NCBI RefSeq assembly: GCF_000971985.1 | Contig: NZ_LAQQ01000001.1 | Coordinates: forward strand, 1,488,001 to 1,552,000 | Length of the DNA: 64,000 nucleotides | Direction: 5' to 3' | Origin: Paenibacillus dauci | Lineage (GTDB): Bacteria; Bacillota; Bacilli; Paenibacillales; Paenibacillaceae | Part shown: positions 55,195 to 64,000 of the stretch, piece after piece | Layout of the letters: each line of letters opens with the position of its first letter | Numbering within the stretch: position 1 is the first letter of the stretch | Notes under the pieces: generated by a model | What the model saw: only the letters and a program-made list of their open reading frames with translations | Told to the model about the DNA's origin: nothing | Database searches by the model: none | Translations under genes and position numbers: made by a program

Positions 55195-56283
55195 ATGATG
55201 AATATCAGCCATCTCTATCAACCGCCGCGTACATCAGCTCATGCCCACTGCTCCGCAGCAGGCGAGACTTACTTTATAAATTTGCGTTTTCTGTTAATTG
55301 TATGCGTGGTGATCGGCAATATGCTGGAACCATTGATTCATCATTCCGATGTGGCACATGGTATTTTCCTATGGATTTTCTCATTCCACATGCCACTGTT
55401 TGTACTGGTTACCGGATATTTTGCCCGTTCCAATCTCTATGGACGCACAGGACTCAAAATCCTGCGCACTATCGGGCTGCAGTATATTTTGTTTCAGAGC
55501 ATCTATTCGCTGCTGGATTTTACGGTATTTCGGGTGCACGGGATTACACATTCGTTTTTTGCCCCCTATCTGCTGCTCTGGTTTCTTGCCGGACATATTT
55601 TGTGGCGGCTGATGATGATCATGATGCGTCAGCTCACCTTTGCCCAGCAGCTCACTCTGTCGGTTGTACTTGGGCTGCTCGTAGGTTCATTGCCTGTAGA
55701 CGGCGTATGGCTGGCATTATCGCGGACGCTAATCTATTTTCCTTTTTTCATTATCGGTTATCACTTTAGATTTGAACGCTTTACAGCCTGGTTCCATAGT
55801 TATCGTCAGCTGCTTGCCGCCGGATTGTCGATAATACTGCTTGCCGGATTCGTTCTGGCAGAATGGCAGCTGAATACCGGTTGGTTCTACGGCAACCAGA
55901 CCTTTATCCAGCTGGGTGTAGATCTATGGCAAGGTCTGGCAGGAAGACTGGGTATGTATGTGCTGCAGTTGATTGCCTCTCTCGCTTTTCTCGCTTTTGT
56001 TCCGTGGCGATCCCATTATATTACCGAGCTTGGACGGCGCACATTGTATGTATTTTTGCTGCATGGTCTGCTTGTCCGTACGATGGAAGCTTCCGGTATG
56101 TTTGGTCATATCAGCAGTACAACCGGAGTTATGCTAATGATCGTACTGGCAATTCTGATCACGCTGCTGCTTGCCCAGCCTGCTGTCCGGCACTGGACAC
56201 ATTACTGGGTAGAACCGGAGCTGCCGCGTTATGTACGTCTCAAATTCCGTCACGCACAGCGCCGATATTCGTTTTTGCGCTGA
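55195..56283 (+). CDS. Integral membrane acyltransferase (acyltransferase 3-like)
   Basis: 362 residues with about ten hydrophobic segments and short loops. The first segment (INLRFLLIVCVVIGN) followed by SFHMPLFVLVTGYF is the usual opening of the acyltransferase 3/OafA group, where such enzymes O-acetylate surface sugars. The typical catalytic His may be the one in FSFHMP. RTLYVFLLHGLLVR near the C-terminus is also characteristic. GGAGGG stands just before two adjacent ATGs; the first is given. The target sugar is unknown. The gene is divergent from kdgK. Confidence 0.8.
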   Translation: MMNISHLYQPPRTSAHAHCSAAGETYFINLRFLLIVCVVIGNMLEPLIHHSDVAHGIFLWIFSFHMPLFVLVTGYFARSNLYGRTGLKILRTIGLQYILFQSIYSLLDFTVFRVHGITHSFFAPYLLLWFLAGHILWRLMMIMMRQLTFAQQLTLSVVLGLLVGSLPVDGVWLALSRTLIYFPFFIIGYHFRFERFTAWFHSYRQLLAAGLSIILLAGFVLAEWQLNTGWFYGNQTFIQLGVDLWQGLAGRLGMYVLQLIASLAFLAFVPWRSHYITELGRRTLYVFLLHGLLVRTMEASGMFGHISSTTGVMLMIVLAILITLLLAQPAVRHWTHYWVEPELPRYVRLKFRHAQRRYSFLR

Positions 56284-56322
56284 AGAATTCGCAGTCGATA
56301 TCTAAATAAATGGCTAAATATC

Positions 56323-56347
56323 GTTTCATGGCAAATGGACCGGGTAA
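56323..56347 (+). promoter_or_regulatory. SigB-like promoter of the KGG stress protein gene
   Basis: GTTTCA (56323-56328), 13-base spacer, GGGTAA (56342-56347): ten of twelve bases agree with the B. subtilis SigB consensus GTTTAA-N12-14-GGGTAT. The gene start is 57 bases downstream. Confidence 0.6.
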
Positions 56348-56404
56348 TTAAAGAGCAACTACATGTAGCTTTACCTAATCTATTTTGACAGGAGTGATAT
56401 TGTT

Positions 56405-56653
56405 ATGGCACGCAGCAAAAGCACTGGGAAAATGAGCCGCGAAGAAGCCGGGCGCATGGGCGGACAGGCTACTTCCAAAAATCACAGCAAAGAGTTCTAT
56501 CAGCAAATTGGTAAAAAAGGTGGTCAGGCCACTTCCCAATCCCATGACAAGGAATTCTATCAGGAGATCGGGCGTAAAGGCGGAGAAGCAACTTCAGAGT
56601 CCCATGATAAAGATTTCTACAAAGAAATTGGACGTAAGGGCGGCAGCCGTTAA
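56405..56653 (+). CDS. KGG-repeat general stress protein (GsiB/con-10-like)
   Basis: An 82-residue, very hydrophilic protein made of about 20-residue repeats: GRMGGQATSKNHSKEFYQQ, GKKGGQATSQSHDKEFYQE, GRKGGEATSESHDKDFYKE and a final GRKGG. The pattern matches the KGG stress-protein motif of B. subtilis GsiB and fungal con-10, thought to protect cells during desiccation and starvation. AGGAG stands nine bases before ATG. A SigB-like promoter ahead and a terminator behind suggest a single-gene unit induced by stress. Confidence 0.92.
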   Translation: MARSKSTGKMSREEAGRMGGQATSKNHSKEFYQQIGKKGGQATSQSHDKEFYQEIGRKGGEATSESHDKDFYKEIGRKGGSR

Positions 56654-56695
56654 TTCTCCCTATAGATGCATTATGCTTTGTCATAATGCAAGATC

Positions 56696-56738
56696 AAGCA
56701 GACTTCTCTGGTCACAATCGGCAGAGACGTCTGCTTTT
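56696..56738 (+). terminator. Terminator of the KGG stress protein gene
   Basis: AGCAGAC-T-TCTCTG pairs with CAGAGA-C-GTCTGCT and is followed by TTTTT on the plus strand. Confidence 0.85.
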
Positions 56739-56924
56739 TGTGATGTTATATAATATAAGCTAGTAAAAAGATAGCAGTTATGATAGACTCTATTAAAAAC
56801 TTTTGTGTAATTCGTGTAGTATCCTGTCGTATTATGCATCTTCTTTTCAGCTTGTGCCTTTGGCGTTCAAACGCGCTAAAGCAAAAAAGCTACTATATTA
56901 TATATTTGGGGGGAAACCGACACC

Positions 56925-58622
56925 ATGGCAGTCAACACAAACAAAAAGATGCGTTCCGATATGATCAAGAAAGGCTTTGATCGGGCGCCACATCGCAGTT
57001 TGCTGCGTGCAGCAGGGGTAAAAGAGGAAGACTTTGGCAAGCCGTTTATCGCGGTATGTAACTCTTACATCGATATCGTACCGGGACATGTGCATCTGCA
57101 GGAATTCGGTAAAATCGTTAAGGAAGCGATCCGTGAAGCTGGCGGCGTTCCATTCGAATTCAATACAATTGGTGTTGATGACGGTATTGCCATGGGTCAT
57201 ATCGGCATGCGTTATTCCTTGCCAAGCCGCGAGATTATCGCAGATTCCCTGGAAACGGTAGTCTCTGCTCACTGGTTCGACGGCATGGTATGTATACCGA
57301 ACTGTGACAAAATTACACCGGGTATGATGATGGGCGCACTGCGCGTGAATATCCCGACCATGTTTGTCAGCGGCGGACCAATGAAAGCTGGTAAAGACAG
57401 CACAGGCCGTTCGATTTCCCTGACTTCTGTCTTTGAAGGCGTAGGTGCTTATCAGGCAGGTAAAATCGATGACAAGAGTCTGCTGGAACTGGAACAGTTC
57501 GGCTGCCCAACCTGTGGCTCCTGCTCCGGTATGTTCACAGCCAACTCCATGAACTGTCTGGCCGAAGCATTGGGTATCGCACTACCGGGTAACGGTACGA
57601 TCCTCGCTGTCTCCGAAGACCGCAAGGAATTCGTCAAAAAATCCGCTAAGCAGCTAATGGAACTGATTAAGCTGGATCTGAAACCGCGTGATATCGTTAC
57701 ACTGGAAGCCATCGACAATGCTTTTGCACTGGATATGGCAATGGGCGGTTCCACCAATACGGTACTGCACACGCTGGCACTGGCACACGAAGCCGAGATC
57801 GACTATCCGATCGAACGCATCAACGAAGTAGCCAACCGTGTACCGCATCTGGCAAAACTCGCTCCGGCATCCGACTGGCATATTGAAGATGTCCATCTCG
57901 CAGGTGGCGTAAGCGCCGTTCTGAACGAGCTGCTCAAAAAACCGGGTGCACTGCATGAGAACTGTATCACCGTTACCGGCAAGACACTTCGCGAGAATGT
58001 CGAAGGCCAGGAGATCCAGAATCATGAAGTTATCCATGCGATCGACAACCCGCATTCGGAACGTGGCGGTCTGGCTGTACTGTTCGGCAACCTCGCTCCA
58101 GAAGGTGCTATTATCAAAGTCGGTGCAGTAGATGCTTCTGTAGGCGGCTATCACAAAGGTCCTGCGATCTGCTTTGATTCCCAGGATGATGCACTGTACG
58201 GTATCGCCAATGGTCATGTCAAAGAAGGTCATGTTGTCGTTATCCGTTACGAAGGTCCAAAAGGCGGACCTGGAATGCCTGAGATGCTCGCTCCTACTTC
58301 CCAGATCGTCGGTATGGGTCTCGGTGCCAAAGTCGGCTTGATCACTGACGGACGCTTCTCCGGCGCTTCCCGTGGTATCAGTATCGGTCACATCTCGCCG
58401 GAAGCAGCCGAAGGTGGTCCAATCGCTTTCGTACACGATGGAGATATCATCGAGCTGGATCTGAACGAACGCAAAATCGAACTTCATATCAGCGAAGAAG
58501 AAATGGCTGAACGCCGTCGTACCGAATGGAAAGAATTCGAGCCAAAAGTCAAAACCGGTTATCTGGCACGTTATTCCAAGCTTGTGACCAACGCAAGCAT
58601 GGGCGGTATCATGAAAATCTGA
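56925..58622 (+). CDS. ilvD: Dihydroxy-acid dehydratase
   Basis: Converts 2,3-dihydroxy-3-methylbutanoate (or -pentanoate) to the 2-oxo acid, third step of valine and isoleucine synthesis. 565 residues, the common length. The Fe-S cysteines are visible in [29 protein letters not shown] and [25 protein letters not shown] near the C-terminus is a family hallmark. GGGGGG lies eleven bases before ATG. I see no T-box or other leader control in the 185 bases upstream. The other ilv genes are not in the window. Confidence 0.96.
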   Translation: MAVNTNKKMRSDMIKKGFDRAPHRSLLRAAGVKEEDFGKPFIAVCNSYIDIVPGHVHLQEFGKIVKEAIREAGGVPFEFNTIGVDDGIAMGHIGMRYSLPSREIIADSLETVVSAHWFDGMVCIPNCDKITPGMMMGALRVNIPTMFVSGGPMKAGKDSTGRSISLTSVFEGVGAYQAGKIDDKSLLELEQFGCPTCGSCSGMFTANSMNCLAEALGIALPGNGTILAVSEDRKEFVKKSAKQLMELIKLDLKPRDIVTLEAIDNAFALDMAMGGSTNTVLHTLALAHEAEIDYPIERINEVANRVPHLAKLAPASDWHIEDVHLAGGVSAVLNELLKKPGALHENCITVTGKTLRENVEGQEIQNHEVIHAIDNPHSERGGLAVLFGNLAPEGAIIKVGAVDASVGGYHKGPAICFDSQDDALYGIANGHVKEGHVVVIRYEGPKGGPGMPEMLAPTSQIVGMGLGAKVGLITDGRFSGASRGISIGHISPEAAEGGPIAFVHDGDIIELDLNERKIELHISEEEMAERRRTEWKEFEPKVKTGYLARYSKLVTNASMGGIMKI

Positions 58623-58674
58623 TCCAACCTTATTTTCCGGCAAAAATATCTTCTGTCTCTTGCCGGATCATCCC

Positions 58675-58714
58675 AGGCTTTCTCCCTGATGAAAATCAGG
58701 CGGGAAAGCCTTTT
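58675..58714 (+). terminator. Terminator of ilvD
   Basis: AGGCTTTC with GGAAAGCCT and an inner CTGAT/ATCAG stem, loop GAAA, followed by TTTTG. Confidence 0.85.
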
Positions 58715-58866
58715 GTCTGTAATTGGGATATATCATTCTTTTTGTAACAAATGTAGCCTTTACATCGTATAACTACAGTCCGATATTCTGCTTCATCGCA
58801 GCATCATGCTGCGAAGCTTGACCCATGCTGATTTATTTTATAGAGAAAAGGAGATTAATCTACCTT

Positions 58867-59982
58867 ATGTTACCCCTTTACAAAAAGTACTGGCGAACCG
58901 CGTTTGATATCGGCATTGTTATTCTAACGGTCTATCTGGTGATGCTGATTTCCAGCCAGCTCTACCGAATCGCTGCCCCGGTATTCCTGTCGGTATTGAT
59001 CTTTGCAATTATCGAGCCGTTTGCCATGTTCCTGAATCGCAGAGGATTGCCCAAAATGGTCTGCTCCGCGATAGCCGTTCTTGCCTTTGTACTCATTATT
59101 CTGGGTGCGCTGTTTGGCGCCGGCTTGATCTTTGTATCGCAAATCAGTCAGGTGGCGGATGAACTGCCACGTTATGCCGTTATTGTACAGCAGCATTTCG
59201 CCAGTTTTACCACGATACTGCAGCGGGAAATGAATGCACTGCCTGCCGATCTCACCGAACGGATCAACGAGTATTTTGCTACCTTTACTGCCGGACTGGC
59301 TATCTGGGTCAAAGCAACCTTTAATTATGCGATTGGCTGGCTCGGTACGTTCTCCTCTTTTATCGGGAACTTTGCTGTCGGTATTATCCTGGCCTTTTTC
59401 CTGAGTGCAGAGATTAATCTGTGGCGAAGAGTCGCCGGGGAGAAAACGCCCAATACGATCAAAAAAGCATATTATTTTCTGAAGCAATATGTATTCCGTG
59501 CGATTGGCGGATATATCAAAGCCCAGCTCATCATGGTCATCATTACATTTGTACTTGTATACATAGGATTGCTGATTTTGCGTGTGGATCATTCCTTTGC
59601 GCTGGCGCTGCTTAGTGCAGCTTTTGATATTTTGCCGCTGCTTGGGATTCCCGTCGTCTTTATTCCATGGATTATTTACCTGTTTATCGTAGGCCAGACA
59701 GGTCTTGCGATCGGATTGACTATCGTATTGATCGTGGTCATGCTGACTCGCCAGCTGCTGGAGCCCAAGATTACCGGCAATTCAATCGGTATCTCTTCTG
59801 CCTATCTGATGCTGTCTGCCATGATCATTTCACTATCTATTTTTGGAGTGGCCGGTCTGGTATTATCGCCTGTGCTGATCATCCTGCTCAAGGAACTGTT
59901 CCAGCAGGGTTATCTGAAGCGCTGGATTCGTCTGCCGAAAGAAGAGTTCGAACCGATTCGTGAGGATCTTCCCCGATCCTGA
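58867..59982 (+). CDS. AI-2E family membrane transporter-like protein
   Basis: About 371 residues with eight likely membrane segments, a large loop after the second pair (about residues 95-170, VADELPRYAVIVQQHF) and the conserved late motifs LPLLGIPVVFIPW and LTRQLLEPKITGNSIGISS. These place it in the AI-2E exporter/PerM family (related to YdiK, YtvI). Members do many jobs, so transport of autoinducer 2 should not be assumed. The ATG at 58867 was chosen over 58825; AAAGGAG lies 14 bases upstream, a little far. A terminator follows. Confidence 0.88.
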   Translation: MLPLYKKYWRTAFDIGIVILTVYLVMLISSQLYRIAAPVFLSVLIFAIIEPFAMFLNRRGLPKMVCSAIAVLAFVLIILGALFGAGLIFVSQISQVADELPRYAVIVQQHFASFTTILQREMNALPADLTERINEYFATFTAGLAIWVKATFNYAIGWLGTFSSFIGNFAVGIILAFFLSAEINLWRRVAGEKTPNTIKKAYYFLKQYVFRAIGGYIKAQLIMVIITFVLVYIGLLILRVDHSFALALLSAAFDILPLLGIPVVFIPWIIYLFIVGQTGLAIGLTIVLIVVMLTRQLLEPKITGNSIGISSAYLMLSAMIISLSIFGVAGLVLSPVLIILLKELFQQGYLKRWIRLPKEEFEPIREDLPRS

Positions 59983-60027
59983 TTGATTGTAGATACAGAC
60001 ATTATTCGGACATACCTGTACAATAAC

Positions 60028-60078
60028 AAACCCATCGATATCCTGACAGATGATACAAGTCGGAATATCGATGGGTTT
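60028..60078 (+). terminator. Terminator after the AI-2E family gene
   Basis: AACCCATCGATAT pairs with ATATCGATGGGTT, followed by TTTTGTTGTTG. The minus side is also T-rich, so it may stop chemoreceptor transcripts too. Confidence 0.8.
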
Positions 60079-60206
60079 TGTTGTTGAGTAGATTTGTTGG
60101 AAATATGTTGTTAGTAGGATAGTTCTAATATTCAGAAAAGATGGATGATCGAATAATATTTACAGCGACTTGCCCATGAAGTGAATGGATACTTTCTGGA
60201 AATACG

Positions 60207-62945
60207 TTAAGCTTCTTTTTCCAGTATGGGTAACCCAGTTTCCTTGTTCTCTTGGTCTACAGAATCTCTTACGCGAGTGGACTGGTCTATATTATCCACT
60301 GCGGTATCCGCCTGCTTTTTATTTCCTTTACCATCATCTGTGTCTACATCTACCTGATACGGTGCCTGTACCAGTGCTTGCTCTTGCTCTTGCTCTTGCT
60401 CTTGCTCTTGCTCTTGCTCTTGCTCTTGCTCTTGCTCTTGCTCTTGCTCTTGCTCTTGCTCTTGCTCTTGCTCTTGCTCTTGCTCTTGCTCTTGCTCTTG
60501 CTCTTGCTCTTGCTCTTGCTCAATGGTAAATCGGGAGATTGTTTCTTTCAACTCTACCGATACATTTTCCAGCTGACCGGACAGTGTGACCAGTTGACCA
60601 CTGACATTCTGCTGTTCATTACTGAGCGAAGCGACTTCTTCGGAGGTAGCCGAAGACTGTTCTGCCACTGCACTCACATTGCTCATCGCTTCATTGATCA
60701 CCTGCTGTACCTGATTCAGCTCACTGATCGAGGTGGTCGCCGAATTCAGCTTTTCTACAAACTCCACCATCTGACTCTGTACGGTCTCGAAGATCGATGT
60801 GGTATCTTTGACCGATTCGGTCTGTTCCCGGAAAAGAGGATAGGCCTGATTGAGCACCTTCACCGTTTCTTCCATTTCATTCTGGATATTGGCAGTAATC
60901 TCGCCGACCATCAGAATCGACTGACGGGACTGCTCCGCCAGATTCCGAACCTCGCCGGCTACGACCATGAATCCTTTGCCTGCTGCTCCAGCCCTGGCGG
61001 CTTCAATCGTCGCATTAAGGGACAGGATATTCGTCTGCTTGGTAATATTCTGCATCGCGTCCAGTACCTGCTGTACAGAAGACGTACTTTCTTTGAGTGA
61101 ACCTATGCGTGCTCCCAGAGAACGAATCATATCCTGGGTCACTGTAGTTTTGTGAAGCAGCTGCTCCATATGTTGTACCCCGGTCTCACTGACTTTCTCT
61201 ACCTGCTGGGCAGAAGCACCCATCTGTTCATTAGCAGCTACCACTTTGCCCATCTGCTGATTCATCGTATCTGTCAGTTCCGTGCCCCGCTCCGCTTCAC
61301 GTGCCAGGCTACTGGCTCCATTTGCGATTTCTTCGGTAGCTGTAGCAATCTCACTCGCCGAAGTGGCTGTCTGTCTGGAAGCCTGACTAAGAGAAGTCGC
61401 AGTATCCAGCACCTGCTGGGCAGAGTGATTAGTCTGCTGTACCAATGCAGTAATATTGCTCATCATCTCATTAAAAGCCAGCGAGAGCTGACCAATCTCA
61501 TCCGACGAACGATGATCGGTACGCACATGCAGCATTCCCTGTGCCCCTTGATTCATCAACTGCAGCAGCTTGCGCAGCGGTCTGCCAATCATGCGAATAA
61601 TCAATATGCCGATTACTATCGCGACCAGCCCGTCAATAATGGCCATAATCCAGGTCATCGTCAGAATCCGGTCGGCACTGGCAACCAGTGACTGAACAGG
61701 CACGGTTCCTACCAGCTTCCAATCCACGGTGTCGAGTACATTGTAGGCTACCAGTATCGGCGCTGCACCTTCATCATTCTGAAAGCGTCCACTGCCATTT
61801 TGGATCTCATTCAGGAATCCATATACAGAAGGCTTGGCAACAGTGTCCGGCTCTGTGGAAGCGATTACGGTATGATCCGGTCCACCAATCAGATCCACAT
61901 GGCTGCCGTCTCCCAACTTGAGACTGCTGATCTGGTCATTGATCCATTTGCTGTTAATACTCATCACGAAGACAAAGGAACTGGCACTGCTGGATATACG
62001 CATCGCCCGTGCATACGTAAAGTTTTTGTTGGCTCCATCCATTTGTACAGTTGGTATCCAGGTCATGACGCTATCGCCTTTGGCCAGGGACTTGTACCAT
62101 TCTGTACTGCGAACTTCACTGCCTTGTGGTATACCTACGCCTGCACCAATAATATTCATCGTTTCATCAAGAGGTACCATGTAGATAGATTCGATCGAAT
62201 TCATGGAATTCATCTGATTCTGCAGATTATCGCTTATCGAATTGATTGTCTGGTATTTGTCATAATCATTAAGATCTTTTCTTCCCAGGGTAGCCAGATC
62301 CTTTTGCATAGTCGGATCAAAAAATACCTGAATCGAAGAATTAACAAGCTGATTCAGCATTACGTCCAGCTTTTCTCCGGTCTGGATAATGGTCTGTTCA
62401 TTGCTGATTGCAGCGTTCTCTTTAATTACACTTTTAGCTTGAAAATACGAGAAACTGCCCAGTGAAATCACAAACAGCATAATCGCTACAAAGAAAATCA
62501 AAAACAGCTTCATCCCTACCGATTTGGCTGGATGCAGTGCTCGCCAATCAGGAACGAATCTTCCAGCCCCAGCACGTAAGCGGCTTTTCGATTCCTTGCT
62601 TCTTTTCCGGCGTACTGGCTTCCTACCGGACTGGTTCTCTGAATCGGCAAAGGAAACCTTATCTTCCGGCTGTACGACTGCTCCTTGCTGAGCAGTTTGT
62701 AGTATGTCCAGCTGTTCTGTGCCGCTCGTTCTCCTTGATTTATTGCGTCCGGAGGTGGAATTCACTATTCCGGAGGCTGCTTTAGCCCATTTATGTATTG
62801 CTTTTGGATCCGCTTTTGAAGTTGATGAATCGGTTATGTTTGTTTGCTGCAGCGATTCCTTTTGTTTCCTGCTTTTTTTTAATAATTTTTTATCCAGTCT
62901 GGCTGGCTGCTGACCCGACTTGCTCCGTTTGCGTCCCAATCCCAT
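60207..62945 (-). CDS. Methyl-accepting chemotaxis protein with long Glu-Gln repeat
   Basis: 912 residues. An unusual basic, probably disordered cytoplasmic extension (1-144) precedes TM1 (about 145-168), an extracellular Cache-type sensor, TM2 (about 433-455), a HAMP domain and the signalling domain with tip [26 protein letters not shown] in part. After the signalling helix comes (Glu-Gln)x24, residues 809-856, coded by 24 perfect GAGCAA hexamers, then a charged 56-residue tail. The sensor resembles amino-acid or small-acid binding Cache domains, but the ligand is unknown. It should pass signals to CheA. No CheR-docking pentapeptide is seen at the C-terminus. A ribosome site (AGGTG) lies seven bases before ATG. 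Confidence 0.93.
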   Translation of the reverse strand: MGLGRKRSKSGQQPARLDKKLLKKSRKQKESLQQTNITDSSTSKADPKAIHKWAKAASGIVNSTSGRNKSRRTSGTEQLDILQTAQQGAVVQPEDKVSFADSENQSGRKPVRRKRSKESKSRLRAGAGRFVPDWRALHPAKSVGMKLFLIFFVAIMLFVISLGSFSYFQAKSVIKENAAISNEQTIIQTGEKLDVMLNQLVNSSIQVFFDPTMQKDLATLGRKDLNDYDKYQTINSISDNLQNQMNSMNSIESIYMVPLDETMNIIGAGVGIPQGSEVRSTEWYKSLAKGDSVMTWIPTVQMDGANKNFTYARAMRISSSASSFVFVMSINSKWINDQISSLKLGDGSHVDLIGGPDHTVIASTEPDTVAKPSVYGFLNEIQNGSGRFQNDEGAAPILVAYNVLDTVDWKLVGTVPVQSLVASADRILTMTWIMAIIDGLVAIVIGILIIRMIGRPLRKLLQLMNQGAQGMLHVRTDHRSSDEIGQLSLAFNEMMSNITALVQQTNHSAQQVLDTATSLSQASRQTATSASEIATATEEIANGASSLAREAERGTELTDTMNQQMGKVVAANEQMGASAQQVEKVSETGVQHMEQLLHKTTVTQDMIRSLGARIGSLKESTSSVQQVLDAMQNITKQTNILSLNATIEAARAGAAGKGFMVVAGEVRNLAEQSRQSILMVGEITANIQNEMEETVKVLNQAYPLFREQTESVKDTTSIFETVQSQMVEFVEKLNSATTSISELNQVQQVINEAMSNVSAVAEQSSATSEEVASLSNEQQNVSGQLVTLSGQLENVSVELKETISRFTIEQEQEQEQEQEQEQEQEQEQEQEQEQEQEQEQEQEQEQEQEQEQEQEQALVQAPYQVDVDTDDGKGNKKQADTAVDNIDQSTRVRDSVDQENKETGLPILEKEA
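60378..60521. repeat. 24 perfect tandem copies of a 6-bp unit (GAGCAA, minus sense)
   Basis: Exactly 144 bases of identical hexamers within the chemoreceptor gene, read as Glu-Gln. Because the unit is two codons, gain or loss of copies keeps the frame and only changes tail length. All codons are identical (GAG, CAA), pointing to recent slippage rather than selection of the peptide alone. Confidence 0.98.
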
Positions 62946-63108
62946 GACCCTTCACCTACCACATTAGAATTCATTTTAATTAAGATGTTATTCTAAGTTA
63001 GTTATACAGTTAAAATGTACTATCATAAACTGCCAAACAGGTACGATGGATATACGTATGCTTTCATTATCGGTACAGCATCAGGATAAATTAACCTTTT
63101 TCGCACAA

Positions 63109-63150
63109 AAATAAGGTCTTTTATACTATAAAGTATAAAAGACCTTATTT
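63109..63150 (-). terminator. Bidirectional terminator between U32 peptidase and chemoreceptor genes
   Basis: A 19-bp perfect stem (63109-63127 with 63132-63150), loop ATAA. In minus direction it is followed by TTTTTG, ending the U32 peptidase transcript. Confidence 0.92.
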
Positions 63151-63198
63151 ATTTAGCTATATCTAATGTTTAAAAAATCATGATACCCTTTAACGATA

Positions 63199-64000
63199 TT
63201 ATACCGCTGCTGACATTTTGACTTTTTTGACATTCTTTTTGCGCATCATATCAAAGTAGCGAACCGGCTGATCCACTTTCATTTTGATCTTTTGCAGTGG
63301 ATGACGGGCAGCATCCAGTTCATTGCCTTCTTCATCCCAGATCTGGCCTACAGTCTGCTTGAAGAATGTATTGCCTGGACCGAAAAATTCAATCTCTTGA
63401 CCCGGCTTGAAATTATTACGCTGCTGAATCGTAGCGATGCCTGTAGCTTCATCATAATCCAGTACCAATCCGGCAAAATCATAGGGTACAGCTTTGTCTT
63501 CCGGCTCATAGATATGATCTTCGTTATCCGGCGTATCATAAAAGAATCCGGTATTCAGTGGACGGTTGGCGGCTTTGTTGATATCCTCCAGCCATTCGGG
63601 TTTCAGTACATAGTTCTCCGGATCAGCCATGTAGGAATCGATTGCCTGACGATACGCATTCACCACGGTTGCCACATAGTGGATCGATTTCATACGACCT
63701 TCGATTTTGAAGCTGTCGATGCCGACTTCGATCAGGTCGGGGATCGCTTCCAGCATACAGAGATCCTTGGAGCCCATCGAGAATGGATTATCATTCTCTT
63801 CATACAGCGGCTTCTGATTGACACCCAGACGGAACTGCTCCAGTACACGATTGTCTGCTGCTTCTTCTTCGGATACCCATTCGGTCTGTGGACGGGCATC
63901 TTCGAACAGATCGTATTTCCAGCGACAGGACTGACAGCAGCCACCACGGTTGGAATCACGGTCGGTAAAGTGGTTGGACAATACGCAGCGTCCCGAGAAA
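63199..64000 (-). CDS. U32-family peptidase/tRNA hydroxylation protein (TrhP/YrrO type), C-terminal part
   Basis: The frame is open to the right edge, so the N-terminus is missing; about 267 residues remain. The segment CVLSNHFTDRD...GGCCQSCRWKYDL carries the conserved Cys cluster of the family, and GIDSFKIEGRMKS is the classic U32 signature. The C-terminal domain has PGQEIEFFGPGNTFF. Relatives in E. coli (TrhP) and B. subtilis (YrrN/YrrO) help make 5-hydroxyuridine at tRNA position 34; older names call them collagenase-like peptidases. In B. subtilis the partner gene lies next to it, here outside the window. Confidence 0.92.
   Translation of the reverse strand, partial: FSGRCVLSNHFTDRDSNRGGCCQSCRWKYDLFEDARPQTEWVSEEEAADNRVLEQFRLGVNQKPLYEENDNPFSMGSKDLCMLEAIPDLIEVGIDSFKIEGRMKSIHYVATVVNAYRQAIDSYMADPENYVLKPEWLEDINKAANRPLNTGFFYDTPDNEDHIYEPEDKAVPYDFAGLVLDYDEATGIATIQQRNNFKPGQEIEFFGPGNTFFKQTVGQIWDEEGNELDAARHPLQKIKMKVDQPVRYFDMMRKKNVKKVKMSAAV

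Noticed and set aside
56740-56924. T-box or attenuator leader of ilvD
   Set aside because: No T-box sequence, leader peptide rich in branched amino acids, or terminator hairpin is visible in the short upstream region.
60185-60529. Plus-strand ORF ending in a Leu-Ala repeat
   Set aside because: It is only the complement of the GAGCAA hexamer array inside the chemoreceptor gene; it has no ribosome site or conserved part.

Overview
The window looks like the chromosome of a Paenibacillus, most likely a relative of the P. polymyxa group. The reasons are a complete gene set in the order known for fusaricidin (LI-F) lipopeptide synthesis, a Bacillus-type glcT-ptsG-ptsH-ptsI glucose block with a textbook GlcT antiterminator site, a flotillin/NfeD pair, and a GsiB-like stress protein. 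No RNA genes, insertion sequences, phage genes or CRISPR arrays were seen.

Layout. Positions 1-885: end of a GNAT acetyltransferase gene and a small ABM-type monooxygenase. 1103-6979: glucose PTS block on the minus strand (GlcT, PtsG, HPr, enzyme I) with promoters, RAT/terminator leader and a very stable hairpin between ptsG and ptsH. 7204-9501: flotillin and NfeD. 9873-12748: iron-type alcohol dehydrogenase and a membrane-anchored alpha/beta hydrolase. 12807-42675: the main feature, a seven-gene minus-strand operon of about 30 kb, fusGFEDCBA. FabI, an acyl ligase, an ALDH, a ThDP enzyme, a ketosynthase and a FabZ-like protein precede a 7,533-residue six-module NRPS with a terminal thioesterase. 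43610-48762: galK, galE and galT with a divergent AraC regulator. 49033-52794: aldo-keto reductase, sirtuin, HAD phosphatase, alpha/beta hydrolase. 53210-54982: KDG kinase and KDPG aldolase. 55195-59982, plus strand: membrane acyltransferase, KGG-repeat stress protein, IlvD, AI-2E-family membrane protein. 60207-64000: a chemoreceptor with a 24-fold Glu-Gln repeat and the 3' part of a U32 peptidase gene.

How the main cluster works. The adenylation codes read by eye are Thr (module 1), Val (module 2, with epimerase), Thr (module 4, with epimerase), Asn (module 5, with epimerase) and an unassigned code in module 6. This matches fusaricidin: Thr, D-Val, variable residue, D-allo-Thr, D-Asn, D-Ala, acylated by a guanidino-hydroxy fatty acid. 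The striking departure is module 3, whose adenylation domain has been reduced in frame to about 110 degenerate residues between an intact condensation domain and an intact carrier domain. The enzyme must therefore skip residue 3, load it in trans, or make something new. Several accessory enzymes also lack a standard catalytic residue: FusB the FabZ histidine, FusD the ThDP glutamate (Gln instead), FusE the ALDH glutamate. Two microsatellites sharing the core TTGCTC, one beside the NRPS terminator and one inside the chemoreceptor gene, are further unusual features.
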